DNA of 64,000 nucleotides, from NCBI GenBank assembly GCA_945897515.1, contig CAMDFO010000010.1, forward strand, positions 28,775-92,774, read 5' to 3'. Origin of the DNA: Rhodoplanes serenus (GTDB lineage Bacteria > Pseudomonadota > Alphaproteobacteria > Rhizobiales > Xanthobacteraceae). Shown one piece after another: positions 1 to 12,535 of the stretch. Below the pieces are notes generated by a model. That model was not told the origin of the DNA. It ran no database searches and saw nothing but the letters and a program-made list of their open reading frames with translations. Within the stretch, counting starts at the first letter, position 1. Each line of letters begins with the position of its first letter. The position numbers were made by a program, and so were the translations under genes.

Positions 1-397
1 GCGCGATCAGCAGCCATTTTCGAATTCGTCCGGCGCTGGTGTCCTGCCGCGCGATGACGAGCAGCGATTTGCCGCTCGGCAGCGCCGGGGTCTCGCGCTT
101 CTCGACCGTCATGCCCTGCTTCTTTAGGGCATCGTTGGTCATCGTCTTCTCGATTTCGGCGAAGGCCTTGTCCGGCAGCGAGATCAGCCGGATGTAGGCG
201 CCGTTGGCCCGGTCCTCGAAGCCCGGAAACGCCGCGCTGAGCGTAAGGCCGGTCGGCGGCTGGAGCCCGAGGCGGGAGCCGAGCGGAAACTGCACATCGG
301 CGGACTGCGCCTGCGCATGCACGAGCTGGCCCGGTGCGAGCACGGCCGTCCAGGCGGCCAGCGCTGCGAATCCAGCGAGTGCGAGACGACGGTTCAT
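1..397 (-). CDS. Secreted hypothetical protein, cut by the window edge
   Basis: The gene runs off the left edge, so only the N-terminal 132 codons are present. It starts with ATG at 395-397. The first ~30 residues look like a Sec signal peptide: two arginines, a hydrophobic Ala/Leu stretch, then a likely cleavage after an AQA-type sequence. The mature part speaks of 'FPLGSRLGLQPPTGL' and later 'LPSGKSLLVIARQD', which is a pattern of small periplasmic proteins I cannot name. It is divergent from the membrane protein at 557. No function is assigned. Confidence 0.7.
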   Translation of the reverse strand, partial: MNRRLALAGFAALAAWTAVLAPGQLVHAQAQSADVQFPLGSRLGLQPPTGLTLSAAFPGFEDRANGAYIRLISLPDKAFAEIEKTMTNDALKKQGMTVEKRETPALPSGKSLLVIARQDTSAGRIRKWLLIA

Positions 398-556
398 TCC
401 ACAGGATATGCGCGGTCGTTGCCTGAAACTCAACCCTTCCGGGACATGATTGTCGCCCGCGCACGGCCTGGGGTCTTAAGGCTTCCTTAGCGCCGTTCAT
501 TTACCGTTGGCGTTTCCCGGAAACCTCTCAGCCGATCTGCCGTAGCGATTTGATCG

Positions 557-2326
557 ATGGCCCGCATACCCGCGTCCTTGCTGCGTGAGCCGAACTTCGC
601 GGCCCTGGTCGTGATGGTCTGGCTGCTGGTCGCGCTGATGTTGCTGCTGCAGCACTGGCCGCAGACCGCCGAGACGTTGCTCGATACCGACGACGCGAAG
701 CGGCTCGTTCAAATGCACGCGTGGCTGGGAGGCAAGGGCTGGTTCGACATCGGCGAGGCCCGGCTCCAGCCGCCGCTGGGTTACGAGTCGCATTGGTCGC
801 GGCTGATCGATGCCGGTCTTGCCGGGCTGTTCCTGCTGTTCAAGCCGTTCGTCGGCGCGCTCGAGGGCGAACGCCTGATGCGCGCATGGTGGCCGCTGCT
901 ATGGCTGCTGCCAGCCATGGCGGGCACCATGGCCATCGCTTGGCGGATCGCCGGGCGCGAGGCCGCGCTGGTCGCGCTGCTGCTGGCCACGGTCGGCGTG
1001 CCCGCCTACCAGCAATTCACGCCGGGCCGCATCGACCACCACAATGTCCAGATCGCGCTCACGCTGCTCGCCGTGGCCGCGACCGTCTGGGCGGATCGTA
1101 AATCATGGACGGCGATCGCCGCCGGTGCGCTCAGCGGCCTCGTCCTGGCGATCGGCTTCGAGAGCCTGCCCTACATCGCGGCGTGCGGCGCGGCGGTTGC
1201 CGTGCGCTACATCGTCGACCGCGACGCCGCTATGGCGTTGCGCAATTACGGTCTGGCGCTGGCCGGGACGATGCTCGTCGGATTTGCCGTCAGTGTCGGT
1301 CCCGATCGTTGGATGCGCACCCTGTGCGACGCGATCGCGATCAACACGCTGGCCGCTACGGTTTGCGCCGGTCTGGTGTTGGCGCTTGCGGGCCAGCTTG
1401 CCCATCGCCACGCGTTGACGCGCGGCGCCGCAGTCTCTGCCGCCGGCTGTATTTCCGTCGCGGTGCTGCTGTTGTTCGAGAAGCGCTGCATCGGCGGGCC
1501 GCTGGCGATGGCCGATCCGGCAATCTGGCCGATCTGGCTCAGCCACGTGCGCGAGATGCAGCCGCTGCTCGACGTATTCGAGAAGAATCCTCTGACCGCC
1601 GCCAGCATCGCGGCGTTTCCCTCGGTCGCGGTGCTGTCGGCTTTGGTGCTGGCCTGCGGATCGAAGCTGCGCCGCGACTTTGGATTTCTCGCCGCGGTCC
1701 TGGCATTCGCCGTCGCGGCGCTGACCACCATCATGGCGATCCGGACTTACTCCTACGCGATCTGGCTTGGCATGCCGCTGGTCGCCGGGCTCGCGCTGCG
1801 GCTGTTCGTCCTGCTGAAGCTCAAGTCGGTGGCGGCACGCGTCGCGGCCGGCCTGATGCTGACGCCGATGGCGCTCTCGGCGGGGGCGATCACGATTGCC
1901 CACGCCGCCGGTTTCGATGACCGGGACAGCTTCGCGCAGCCGGCCCGCCGGCACTGCTTCAACACCGCCAGCTACGCGCCCCTGGCCGGACTGCCGCCCG
2001 GGCTGGTCGTCGCCGACGTCAGCTATGGGCCGTTTCTGCTGGCGTTGACCCCGCATTCGGCGCTGGCGGCGCCGTATCACAGGCTGTCCGCGGGTATTGT
2101 CACTGCGCACGGTGCACTGGCGGCGCCGCCCGACCAGGCGCGCGGCCTTCTCGCCGAGGCCAAGGTTCACTACGTGATGCTCTGCGGCCCGCGGCCGCCG
2201 GACGGGCTCCCCGAACTCGAACGCAGCCGCAGCCTGTGGGGCCGGCTTCAGGCCGGCGCCGTTCCGGACTGGCTGGAGCGGGTGCCGGCGGGGCCGGCCT
2301 TCGCGGTCTATCGGGTCAAGCCTTAG
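557..2326 (+). CDS. Polytopic membrane protein, GT-C glycosyltransferase-like
   Basis: 589 aa with about 10-12 predicted membrane segments. After the first one (residues ~15-33) comes an acidic loop with '[11 protein letters not shown]' and 'GGKGWFD', followed by 'HWSRLIDA'; further on there is 'GRIDHHNVQ'. An acidic first periplasmic loop followed by many helices is the layout of GT-C enzymes such as STT3/PglB, which use lipid-linked sugars. That is the inference; the acceptor and donor are unknown. The C-terminal ~140 residues form a soluble periplasmic domain. It stands alone, upstream of dnaK, and ends just before the dnaK promoter. Confidence 0.65.
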   Translation: MARIPASLLREPNFAALVVMVWLLVALMLLLQHWPQTAETLLDTDDAKRLVQMHAWLGGKGWFDIGEARLQPPLGYESHWSRLIDAGLAGLFLLFKPFVGALEGERLMRAWWPLLWLLPAMAGTMAIAWRIAGREAALVALLLATVGVPAYQQFTPGRIDHHNVQIALTLLAVAATVWADRKSWTAIAAGALSGLVLAIGFESLPYIAACGAAVAVRYIVDRDAAMALRNYGLALAGTMLVGFAVSVGPDRWMRTLCDAIAINTLAATVCAGLVLALAGQLAHRHALTRGAAVSAAGCISVAVLLLFEKRCIGGPLAMADPAIWPIWLSHVREMQPLLDVFEKNPLTAASIAAFPSVAVLSALVLACGSKLRRDFGFLAAVLAFAVAALTTIMAIRTYSYAIWLGMPLVAGLALRLFVLLKLKSVAARVAAGLMLTPMALSAGAITIAHAAGFDDRDSFAQPARRHCFNTASYAPLAGLPPGLVVADVSYGPFLLALTPHSALAAPYHRLSAGIVTAHGALAAPPDQARGLLAEAKVHYVMLCGPRPPDGLPELERSRSLWGRLQAGAVPDWLERVPAGPAFAVYRVKP

Positions 2327-2348
2327 CCAGGCTGCCGCTACCTAAGTC

Positions 2349-2379
2349 CTTGCGGCTCAATGGGCCTCTCCTATATGAG
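2349..2379 (+). promoter_or_regulatory. RpoH (sigma-32) promoter of dnaK
   Basis: CTTG at 2349-2352, a 17-nt spacer, then CCTATATGAG at 2370-2379. This matches every fixed position of the alphaproteobacterial heat-shock consensus CTTG-N17/18-CYTATNTNNG. It lies about 135 bp upstream of the dnaK start codon and 23 bp after the previous gene stops. Confidence 0.85.
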
Positions 2380-2514
2380 CCAAGACGCCGCAGGGGGCGG
2401 CGTCGTAAACGCGTTCGAGGGGTCGGAAAAAGAACTCCGCGGGTGTCCGCGGATGTTTCGTTCGGGTGCCGCAAGGGCCTGGCCGACCTGCTGACAAAAG
2501 AGAGGTTCAGAAAT

Positions 2515-4464
<1,950 letters not shown>

Positions 4465-4497
4465 GGGGTCTCGGTGTCGGCCGCACACAAGATTGTC

Positions 4498-4531
4498 ACC
4501 CCCGGGCTTGACCCGGGGGTCGATCTTTTTT
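4498..4531 (+). terminator. Hairpin terminator between dnaK and dnaJ
   Basis: Nine-base perfect stem (4498-4506 with 4512-4520) with a 5-nt loop, then CGATC and six T at 4526-4531. The stem-loop core CCCGGGCTTGACCCGGG is identical to one arm of the dispersed palindrome at 60019. It should reduce dnaK read-through into dnaJ, giving more DnaK than DnaJ. Confidence 0.75.
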
Positions 4532-4619
4532 CAAAGGTTGACGAGTGTCTGGGGTGTTCGGGACGAAGGCGCCTCGCGCCGATTGCCTGGGCATGACACT
4601 GGGGGGAGAGGCCGAAGCG

Positions 4620-5756
4620 ATGGCCAAACGCGACTACTACGAGATTCTGGGAGTAGCGCGCGGCGGTAGCGACGCGGATTTCAAAGCCGCGTTCCGGAAG
4701 CTCGCCATGGTGCACCATCCCGACCGCAATCCGGGCGATAAGGATTGCGAATCGCGCTTCAAGGAAATCAACGAGGCCTACGACGTCCTCAAGGATGCCG
4801 ACAAGCGGGCGGCCTACGATCGTTTCGGCCATGCCGCGTTCGAGCAGGGCTCGGGTGGCGCCGGCGCTCACGGCTTCGGCTCCGAATTCGGCTCCACCTT
4901 CTCGGACATCTTCGAAGGCATTTTCGGCATGGCCGGCGCGCGCCGGGCCACGTCCGGACGCGAGCGCGGCGCCGACCTGCGCTTCAACATGGAAATCACG
5001 CTGGAGGACGCATTTGTCGGCAAGACCGCACAGGTGCGGCTGCCGACGTCGGTCACCTGCGACGCCTGCTCCGGCGCCGGCGCCAAGGCCGGGACCAAGC
5101 CGAAGACCTGTCCGACCTGCCAGGGCCATGGCCGTGTCCGTCATACCCAGGGCTTTTTCACCATGGAGCGCACCTGCGTCTCCTGCCAGGGCCGCGGTCA
5201 GGTGATCGACGATCCATGCCCCTCGTGCTCGGGATCGGGCCGCGTCACGCGCGAGCGCACCCTCTCGGTCAACATTCCACCCGGTGTCGAGGACGGCACG
5301 CGCATTCGTCTTGCCGGCGAAGGCGAGGCCGGCGTTCGCGGCGGGCCGTCGGGCGATCTTTATATTTTTCTTTCGCTGGCCAGCCACGCGTTCTTCCAGC
5401 GCGACGGCGCGGACCTGCATTGCCGCGTTCCGGTTTCGATGGTCACGGCGGCGCTCGGTGGCGAGTTCGAGGTGCCAACCATCGACGGATCGAAAAGCCG
5501 GGTGAAGGTCCCGAGCGGGACCCAGTCCGGGCGGCGATTTCGGTTGCAAAGCAAAGGAATGCCGGTGCTGCGGTCCAAGCAGACCGGTGACATGTATGTC
5601 CAGGTGGTGGTGGAGACCCCGCAGAACCTCACCAAGAAGCAGCGCGAGCTGCTGACGGAATTCGAAAAGCTGTCGTCACAGGACACCCAGCCCGAATCCG
5701 CCGGTTTCTTTGCCAAAGTCAAAGACTTCTTCGGAACCAAGGCCGGTTCCGCGTGA
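4620..5756 (+). CDS. dnaJ: Co-chaperone DnaJ (Hsp40)
   Basis: 378 aa. It has a J domain with the HPD tripeptide ('HHPDRNPG', ~33-40) that stimulates the DnaK ATPase, then a Gly/Phe-rich linker (~78-115). A zinc domain carries four CxxCxGxG repeats ([32 protein letters not shown], ~146-207), and the C-terminal substrate-binding domains follow. All zinc ligands are present. The start at 4620 fits family N-termini ([12 protein letters not shown]) and has a strong GGGGGGAG ribosome-binding site 9-16 nt upstream. It lies 155 bp after dnaK, beyond a terminator, and no separate promoter is obvious. Confidence 0.97.
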   Translation: MAKRDYYEILGVARGGSDADFKAAFRKLAMVHHPDRNPGDKDCESRFKEINEAYDVLKDADKRAAYDRFGHAAFEQGSGGAGAHGFGSEFGSTFSDIFEGIFGMAGARRATSGRERGADLRFNMEITLEDAFVGKTAQVRLPTSVTCDACSGAGAKAGTKPKTCPTCQGHGRVRHTQGFFTMERTCVSCQGRGQVIDDPCPSCSGSGRVTRERTLSVNIPPGVEDGTRIRLAGEGEAGVRGGPSGDLYIFLSLASHAFFQRDGADLHCRVPVSMVTAALGGEFEVPTIDGSKSRVKVPSGTQSGRRFRLQSKGMPVLRSKQTGDMYVQVVVETPQNLTKKQRELLTEFEKLSSQDTQPESAGFFAKVKDFFGTKAGSA

Positions 5757-5814
5757 TCCCCCGGCTTGACCCCTGGGCCTCCGGGCTTTACCGATTAAGG
5801 GTCGAAAGTCCGCA

Positions 5815-6477
5815 ATGATCGGTAAGCGTCCCCGAACGATGCCGTTGCAAGCGCTCCAGGTCCTGGAAAAGAAGATCGAAAGGCAAATCCGGCTTTTCGA
5901 GCTGCGCAAGGGAATCCGTCTCGACGACGAAGTCCGCTTCATCCGCTCCTGGATCGAAAAGCCGCTGTCGATCGGGGCGGTGACGCCGTCGGGCAAGATT
6001 CTGGCGCGCACCATGGCGCGCTACATCGATCCGGAAATCCCCGGTCCGATCGTCGAGCTGGGACCCGGCACCGGACCGGTGACCGAGGCGCTGGTCACGC
6101 AGGGTATCGATCCGTCGCGCCTCGTCCTTGTCGAGTTCAATCCCGAGTTCTGCCGCCTGCTGCGGTCGCGCTATCCGGAGGCGAAGGTGATCCGCGGCGA
6201 CGCCTATTCGTTGCGCCGCGTGCTCGACGGAATGCTGGACGCGCCGGCTGCCGCCGTCGTCTCGGGCCTGCCGCTCGTCACCAAGCCGCTGAAGACGCGG
6301 GTCCGGCTGATCCATGAGGCGTTCAGGATGATGCGTCCGGGCGCGCCGTTCGTGCAGTTCACCTACGCGATGATGCCGCCGATTCCGAAAGCGCTGTCCG
6401 GCGTTTCGACCGAGGCATCCGAGCGCATCTGGCTGAACGTTCCGCCGGCGCGCGTCTGGGTCTACCGCAAGGATTGA
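5815..6477 (+). CDS. pmtA: Phosphatidylethanolamine N-methyltransferase, Sinorhizobium type
   Basis: 220 aa SAM-dependent methyltransferase. Motif I is VELGPGTGPVTEAL (~81-94). The N-terminal signature (FIRSWIEKPLSIGAVTPSG) and 'VVSGLPLV' match the small soluble rhizobial PmtA family, which methylates phosphatidylethanolamine stepwise to phosphatidylcholine at the inner membrane. The tail 'LNVPPARVWVYRKD' also fits. It follows dnaJ by 58 bp in the same direction, a neighbourhood I associate with Bradyrhizobium-type genomes. The family call is firm; whether it carries out all three methylations cannot be read from sequence. Confidence 0.8.
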   Translation: MIGKRPRTMPLQALQVLEKKIERQIRLFELRKGIRLDDEVRFIRSWIEKPLSIGAVTPSGKILARTMARYIDPEIPGPIVELGPGTGPVTEALVTQGIDPSRLVLVEFNPEFCRLLRSRYPEAKVIRGDAYSLRRVLDGMLDAPAAAVVSGLPLVTKPLKTRVRLIHEAFRMMRPGAPFVQFTYAMMPPIPKALSGVSTEASERIWLNVPPARVWVYRKD

Positions 6478-6521
6478 CCGCCGCTTCGTGATATCGATGG
6501 CGCGCGTGTCTGGGGCCGTCC

Positions 6522-7103
6522 ATGTCGCTTCCCAAAATCCTGGTGTTCGCCGGCTCGATCCGCACCGGCTCGCACAATGCGCGGCTGGCGGCGCTCGCGG
6601 TCAAGGAGCTGATGCTCGCTGGCGCCGATGTCACCCGCATCTCGCTCGCCGATTATCCGATGCCGATCTACGACGGCGATCTTGAAGTGTCCTCCGGACC
6701 GCCGGAGAACGCACGCAAGCTCAAGCAGCTCATGATGACGCATCAGGGCGTGTTCATCGCAAGCCCCGAATACAACGCCTCGATCACGCCATTGCTCAAG
6801 AACACCATCGACTGGATCTCGCGCGTGCGCGACCGCGGCGAGCCGCCGCTGGCCGCGTACAAGAACCGCGTGTTCGCCATCGGGGGCGCTTCCGAGGGTC
6901 CGTATGGCGCGCTGCGCTCGCTGATGGCGCTGCGTCAGTCGCTGGAATTGGGCTGCGGCGCGCTGGTCATCCCCGATCAGATCACGGTCATTCACGCGCA
7001 CGAGGCATTCGACGAAATGGACAATCTCAAGGAAGAGCGCGCCGCGAACCTGCTGCGGCGGATCGCGCAGCGGCTGACCGACATGGCGCGGGAGATGGCG
7101 TGA
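6522..7103 (+). CDS. NADPH-dependent FMN reductase
   Basis: 193 aa flavodoxin-fold reductase. The FMN phosphate loop is GSIRTGSHN (~11-19), and '[18 protein letters not shown]' (~86-103) is the typical second FMN-contact segment of the ChrR/YieF/ArsH-like family. It probably reduces quinones, metals or azo compounds with NAD(P)H; the substrate is not predictable. Its stop overlaps the pyrF start (GTGATG), so the two are translationally coupled. Confidence 0.88.
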   Translation: MSLPKILVFAGSIRTGSHNARLAALAVKELMLAGADVTRISLADYPMPIYDGDLEVSSGPPENARKLKQLMMTHQGVFIASPEYNASITPLLKNTIDWISRVRDRGEPPLAAYKNRVFAIGGASEGPYGALRSLMALRQSLELGCGALVIPDQITVIHAHEAFDEMDNLKEERAANLLRRIAQRLTDMAREMA

Positions 7104-7801
7104 TGGACGCGCGCGACCGGCTGATCCTCGCGCTCGACGTGCCCTCCGTAGCCGCGGCGGCGGCGATGGTGGAACGCCTTGGCGACGCCGTGTTGTTCTA
7201 CAAGATAGGCTATCAGCTCGCATTCGCCGGCGGCATCCCGTTCGCCGAGACGCTGATACGGGCGAACAAGCAGGTTTTCCTCGATCTCAAGCTGCACGAC
7301 ATTGGCAACACCGTGGCCAAGGGCGTCGAGAGCGTGGCCAGGCTCGGTGCGACATTCCTGACCGTGCACGCCTATCCGCAGACCATGCACGCCGCGGTCG
7401 ATGCCCGCGCCGGCTCGTCGCTGCGCATTCTCGCGGTGACTGTGCTGACGTCATATGACGATGCCGATCTGGCCGCCGCCGGCTACGACTTCACGGTGCC
7501 GGAGCTGGTCGCCGAGCGCGCCGCGCAGGCGCGCGACATCGGCGTCGACGGCCTGGTTTGCTCGGCCGAGGAGGCCTTGAACCTGCGCAACAACGTCGTC
7601 ACCCCCGGCATGGTGCTGGTGACGCCGGGCATCCGCCCCGCAGGTGCGGCGAGTGGGGACCAGAAGCGGGTCATGACGCCGGCAGCGGCAATCGGCGCGG
7701 GTGCGAACCACCTGGTGATCGGCCGGCCGATCCTGGAAGCTCCCGATCCGAAGGCCGCGGCCGAGGCGATCGTCGCCGAGATCGCGGCGGCGGGCGGCTG
7801 A
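7103..7801 (+). CDS. pyrF: Orotidine 5'-phosphate decarboxylase
   Basis: 232 aa from ATG 7103 (a GTG lies immediately before at 7100). It decarboxylates OMP to UMP in pyrimidine synthesis. The N-terminal LILALDVPS, the [11 protein letters not shown] strand, and the catalytic Lys/Asp array in '[12 protein letters not shown]' (~55-66) are all present. The phosphate-binding end is 'VTPGIRPAG...QKRVMTP...IGRPI'. It overlaps the FMN reductase upstream and is followed 17 bp later by the DUF1330 gene. Confidence 0.96.
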   Translation: MDARDRLILALDVPSVAAAAAMVERLGDAVLFYKIGYQLAFAGGIPFAETLIRANKQVFLDLKLHDIGNTVAKGVESVARLGATFLTVHAYPQTMHAAVDARAGSSLRILAVTVLTSYDDADLAAAGYDFTVPELVAERAAQARDIGVDGLVCSAEEALNLRNNVVTPGMVLVTPGIRPAGAASGDQKRVMTPAAAIGAGANHLVIGRPILEAPDPKAAAEAIVAEIAAAGG

Positions 7802-7818
7802 CCCTGGAGGGAACGGAC

Positions 7819-8445
7819 ATGCCCAAAGGCTACTGGATTCCGCATCTCGACGTTCCGGACATGGATCGCTTCCAGGCCTACCGCACGACGGCGGACGCCT
7901 GGCACCAGCACAACGGCTCCCGCCTGCTGGCTCGTGGCGGCCGCCGCGATGTGCTGGAGGGCAAGATGCGCGCCCGCAACGTGCTCCGTGAGTACGATTC
8001 CTACGCCGTGGCTCTCGCGGCCTATTCGTCGCCGGAATACACGCGCGCCCACAAGCTGCGCGAAGGGCACGCGGTCTGCGATTTCCTGATCGTGGAGGGC
8101 TACGACGGTGCGCAGCCGGCGCCGGTTGGAACGCCGCCGTCCGCCGCCGCGCTGAAAGGCTACTGGATCGGTCATGTCGATGTGACCGACCCCGAGGGTT
8201 ACAAGCCCTATACGGTGGCCAATCAGACGGCGTTCGGGAAATTCGGAGCGCGCTACCTGGTGCGCGCGGGACGCCACGAGGTGATGGAGGGCAGCCAGCG
8301 CCCTCGCACAGTGGTGCTGGAATTTCCGAGCTACGAGGCCGCGCTCGCCTGCTATCGCTCGCCCGAGTATCAGGCGGCCGCGGCGTTGCGCAAAGGAAAG
8401 GCCGACGTCGATCTGGTCGCCCTCGAGGGTTATGACGGCAAGTAA
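7819..8445 (+). CDS. Two fused DUF1330 domains
   Basis: 208 aa. It contains two copies of the DUF1330 dimeric alpha/beta-barrel domain (~1-95 and ~112-208) joined by a Pro/Ala linker. Each copy starts with a 'KGYWI...DV' strand and contains 'SPEY' and a terminal 'EGYDG'. The start at 7819 has GGAGGGAAC upstream. The domain is related to the ferredoxin-like fold of EthD/ABM proteins; function is unknown. It follows pyrF and precedes a third copy of the domain. Confidence 0.85.
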   Translation: MPKGYWIPHLDVPDMDRFQAYRTTADAWHQHNGSRLLARGGRRDVLEGKMRARNVLREYDSYAVALAAYSSPEYTRAHKLREGHAVCDFLIVEGYDGAQPAPVGTPPSAAALKGYWIGHVDVTDPEGYKPYTVANQTAFGKFGARYLVRAGRHEVMEGSQRPRTVVLEFPSYEAALACYRSPEYQAAAALRKGKADVDLVALEGYDGK

Positions 8446-8464
8446 TTTCGGGAGAACGGTGAAA

Positions 8465-8767
8465 ATGGCAAAGGGTTATTGGATCGCTCGCGTCGAGGTG
8501 AGCAACGAGGAAGCCTACAAGCCCTATGCCGTCGCCAACCCGGCGATCTTCAAGAAATATGGCGGATGCTTCGTGGTGCGGGGCGGCAAGTACGAAGGCG
8601 TGGAAGGCCAGAGCCGCTCGCGTAACGTGGTGATCGAGTTTCCCGACTACGCCACGGCCGTTGCCTGCTACCGCTCGCCCGAATATCAGGCGAACGCCAA
8701 GATCAGGCAGGCCCATGCGATCACCGACCTGATCATCGTCGAGGGCTACGACGGCCCGCAGCCTTAG
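8465..8767 (+). CDS. Single DUF1330 domain protein
   Basis: 100 aa, one DUF1330 domain. It is close in sequence to the second half of the preceding gene ('KGYWI', 'YKPY.VAN', 'CYRSPEYQ', 'EGYDGPQP'). It starts at ATG 8465 behind GGGAGAACGG. With its neighbour it makes three related domains in 950 bp, most simply explained by tandem duplication and one fusion. A hairpin repeat follows at 8792. Confidence 0.85.
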   Translation: MAKGYWIARVEVSNEEAYKPYAVANPAIFKKYGGCFVVRGGKYEGVEGQSRSRNVVIEFPDYATAVACYRSPEYQANAKIRQAHAITDLIIVEGYDGPQP

Positions 8768-8791
8768 GCAGCGAGCACCGCTCTCTCCGCT

Positions 8792-8815
8792 CCCTCCCCC
8801 GCTTGCGGGGGAGGG
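8792..8815. repeat. Solo G/C palindrome, same type as the DUF559 flanks
   Basis: Perfect 11-bp arms CCCTCCCCCGC / GCGGGGGAGGG around TT. It is the same palindrome as in the inverted repeats at 23677 and 24121, here without an associated gene. It lies 24 bp after the DUF1330 gene and could act as a transcript end, but it has no T tract. Confidence 0.8.
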
Positions 8816-8926
8816 GACGCCGCTGCATCCATCGCGTGCTCGCACAACAAGCGGAGTGTGAGTGCAGAGCTGCGTGTTGCTGGCGATGATGTGCCCCGCT
8901 ATACCCGCGCAATACGGAGAACGACT

Positions 8927-9736
8927 ATGTCCGACATGCGGCTGATCGTGGCTGGCGCCGGCGGGCGCATGGGCCGCACCCTGGTCAAGGCGATCGCCGA
9001 GACCGCGGGACTGACGCTTGCCGGGGCGGTCGAGGATGCGGGCTCGCCGCTGATCGGCCAAGACTCCGGCGTGCTTGCCGGGCTCGGCAACAACGGCATC
9101 GCGCTCATGGCCGACGCCAAGGCGCTGCTCGCCAAGGCCGACGGCATCATCGACTTCACCGTGCCGAAGGCGACGGTCGCGCTCGCCGGGCTGACCGCGG
9201 GCAAGGTGCACATCGTCGGCACCACCGGACTTTCGGCCGAGCAGGAGAACGAGATCAAGGCGTCGGCCAAGAGCGCCGTGATCGTGAAGTCCGGCAACAT
9301 GAGCATGGGCGTCAATCTGCTCGCCGCGCTGGCCAAGCGTGTCGCCAGGACGCTCGACGAGGAGTTCGACATCGAGGTGCTGGAGATGCACCACAACAAG
9401 AAGATCGACGCGCCGTCCGGCACCGCGCTGATGCTCGGCCGCGCGGCGGCGGAGGGCCGCGGCATCGACTTGAACCAGCGTTCGGTGCGCAGCCGCGACG
9501 GCCACACCGGCGCGCGCACCATGGGCGACATCGGTTTCGCGGCGCTGCGCGGCGGCACCGTGGTCGGCGAGCACAGCGTGATCTTTGCCGGACCCGCCGA
9601 GCGCATCGAACTGGTGCACAAGGCCGAAGACCGCATGATCTTCGCGCGGGGTGCGTTGAAGGCGGCCGCCTGGGCGCGCGGACAGAAGCCCGGGCTCTAT
9701 TCGATGGCCGACGTGCTCGGCCTCGGCGACATGTGA
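8927..9736 (+). CDS. dapB: 4-hydroxy-tetrahydrodipicolinate reductase
   Basis: 269 aa, the usual DapB length. It reduces the dihydrodipicolinate intermediate with NAD(P)H in the lysine/diaminopimelate pathway. The nucleotide motif [10 protein letters not shown] (~7-16), the catalytic '[15 protein letters not shown]' (~154-168) and the 'GEHSVIFAG' end are intact. Start 8927 ([10 protein letters not shown]) follows ACGGAGA; an upstream in-frame GTG-type extension is unsupported. Confidence 0.96.
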   Translation: MSDMRLIVAGAGGRMGRTLVKAIAETAGLTLAGAVEDAGSPLIGQDSGVLAGLGNNGIALMADAKALLAKADGIIDFTVPKATVALAGLTAGKVHIVGTTGLSAEQENEIKASAKSAVIVKSGNMSMGVNLLAALAKRVARTLDEEFDIEVLEMHHNKKIDAPSGTALMLGRAAAEGRGIDLNQRSVRSRDGHTGARTMGDIGFAALRGGTVVGEHSVIFAGPAERIELVHKAEDRMIFARGALKAAAWARGQKPGLYSMADVLGLGDM

Positions 9737-9746
9737 GCTTCCGGCG

Positions 9747-9941
9747 GTGGCTCAGCTCAAGACAATGGCGAACTCGCGGCTGGCGGTCGCGTTGATTTTC
9801 GCGGTCGGCGGCGCCGCGGTCATCGGCTTCGTGTTCGTGCCGGAACTGTCGCCCGGCACCGATCCATTCTGGGCGTTCGGAGGCGCGTTCGCCTTCATGC
9901 TGATCGTGATGGTCGCGGGCCAGGCGGCGAAGAGTCGGTAG
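9747..9941 (+). CDS. Small two-helix membrane protein
   Basis: 64 aa from GTG 9747, or 58 aa from ATG 9765. Two hydrophobic segments (~13-32 and ~43-59) are separated by a short loop with 'PELSPGTDPFW'. It is 10 bp after dapB and convergent with gpmI. I do not recognise a family; the codon usage resembles that of real genes here. Confidence 0.5.
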   Translation: MAQLKTMANSRLAVALIFAVGGAAVIGFVFVPELSPGTDPFWAFGGAFAFMLIVMVAGQAAKSR

Positions 9942-9963
9942 CCAGGACAGGCCGGGCTACATC

Positions 9964-11499
<1,536 letters not shown>

Positions 11500-11541
11500 C
11501 GCGCGTTAGATAGCGATGAAATCGAAGGCGGGCAATCCGCG

Positions 11542-11579
11542 GTCATTCCGGGCCCGCGCTTCGCGCGTCCCGGAATGAC
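11542..11579. repeat. Single-hairpin palindromic repeat
   Basis: Arms GTCATTCCGGG / CCCGGAATGAC around a GC-rich loop, in the short gap between gpmI and the Ada-like gene. It is a short relative of the dispersed palindromes elsewhere in the window. Confidence 0.7.
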
Positions 11580-11585
11580 GAGACG

Positions 11586-12497
11586 TTACGCCGCCACCGT
11601 GCCGGCCTCCCAGCCGAGCATCGCGCGCTTGCGGGTGATGCCCCAGTGATAGCCGGTCAGGTCGCCGGACTTTCCGATCACGCGGTGGCAGGGCACGACG
11701 AACGAGATCGGATTCTTGCCCACAGCGGCGCCGACCGCGCGGGCCGCCGCTGGCCGGCCGATGTTGCCGGCGATGGCCGAATAGGTCGCGGCACGGCCCA
11801 TCGGGATTCGCAGCAGCGTCTCCCAGACCCGCACCTCGAAGTCGGTGCCGATCAGCACCACGCGCAGCGGGCGATCGGGCCGCCACTCCTTGCGATCAAA
11901 GATCCGATGCGCCAGCGGCGCGGTCTTGGCAGTGTCCTCGACATAGTTCGCCTTGGGCCAGCGGCGGCGCATGTCGGCCATGTTGGCTTGTTCCTCGCCG
12001 GGATCGCCGAAGGCCAGGCCCGCGAGTCCGCGCCCGGTTGCCATCACCAGCGCGGTGCCGAACGGCGACGGATGGTAGCCGTAGGAAATCGTCAGCCCTT
12101 CGCCGCCCGACTTCCATTCGCCCGGCGACATCGCCTCGTGGGTGACGAACAGGTCGTGCAGCCGTCCCGGGCCGGACAGGCCGACCTCATAGGAGGCATC
12201 GAGCACGCTGGCGCTGTCGCGCAGCAACGTACGCGCGCTGTCCAGCGTGAGCGCCTGGAGGAAGGCCTTCGGCGTGAGCCCGGCCCAGCGGCGGAACAGG
12301 TGGTGCAGCTCGGCCGGGGTGACGCCAGCGGCCTCGGCGATCTCGTCGATCTCCGGCTGGTCGCGCCAGTGGCCGCGGATATGGGCGATGGCGCGGCGCA
12401 CGACATCGTAGTCGGCGGCAGCGTCGGTGAGCGGCCCCAGGTCGGGCATCCGGTCGGGCGAGAGCATGGCTGTCTCCATCGTCATTGTGCTCTTCAT
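11586..12497 (-). CDS. AraC-type HTH fused to O6-methylguanine-DNA methyltransferase
   Basis: 303 aa. Residues ~35-125 form an AraC/XylS helix-turn-helix region. Residues ~205-300 form the methyltransferase with the acceptor cysteine C270 in 'VVPCHRVIG'. It therefore resembles the middle and C-terminal parts of E. coli Ada, which repair O6-methylguanine and activate the adaptive response. It lacks the N-terminal zinc domain whose methylated cysteine is the switch in Ada, so methylphosphotriester sensing should be absent. Start at 12497 (an alternative Met at 12479). Confidence 0.9.
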   Translation of the reverse strand: MKSTMTMETAMLSPDRMPDLGPLTDAAADYDVVRRAIAHIRGHWRDQPEIDEIAEAAGVTPAELHHLFRRWAGLTPKAFLQALTLDSARTLLRDSASVLDASYEVGLSGPGRLHDLFVTHEAMSPGEWKSGGEGLTISYGYHPSPFGTALVMATGRGLAGLAFGDPGEEQANMADMRRRWPKANYVEDTAKTAPLAHRIFDRKEWRPDRPLRVVLIGTDFEVRVWETLLRIPMGRAATYSAIAGNIGRPAAARAVGAAVGKNPISFVVPCHRVIGKSGDLTGYHWGITRKRAMLGWEAGTVAA

Positions 12498-12535
12498 CTA
12501 GGCCGCGAAAGGCGGCCCGCCCACCCGATTTCTGA

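Noticed and set aside
2236..2514. A 93-codon N-terminal extension of dnaK
   Set aside because: It overlaps the previous gene and crosses the heat-shock promoter; DnaK begins at [10 protein letters not shown].
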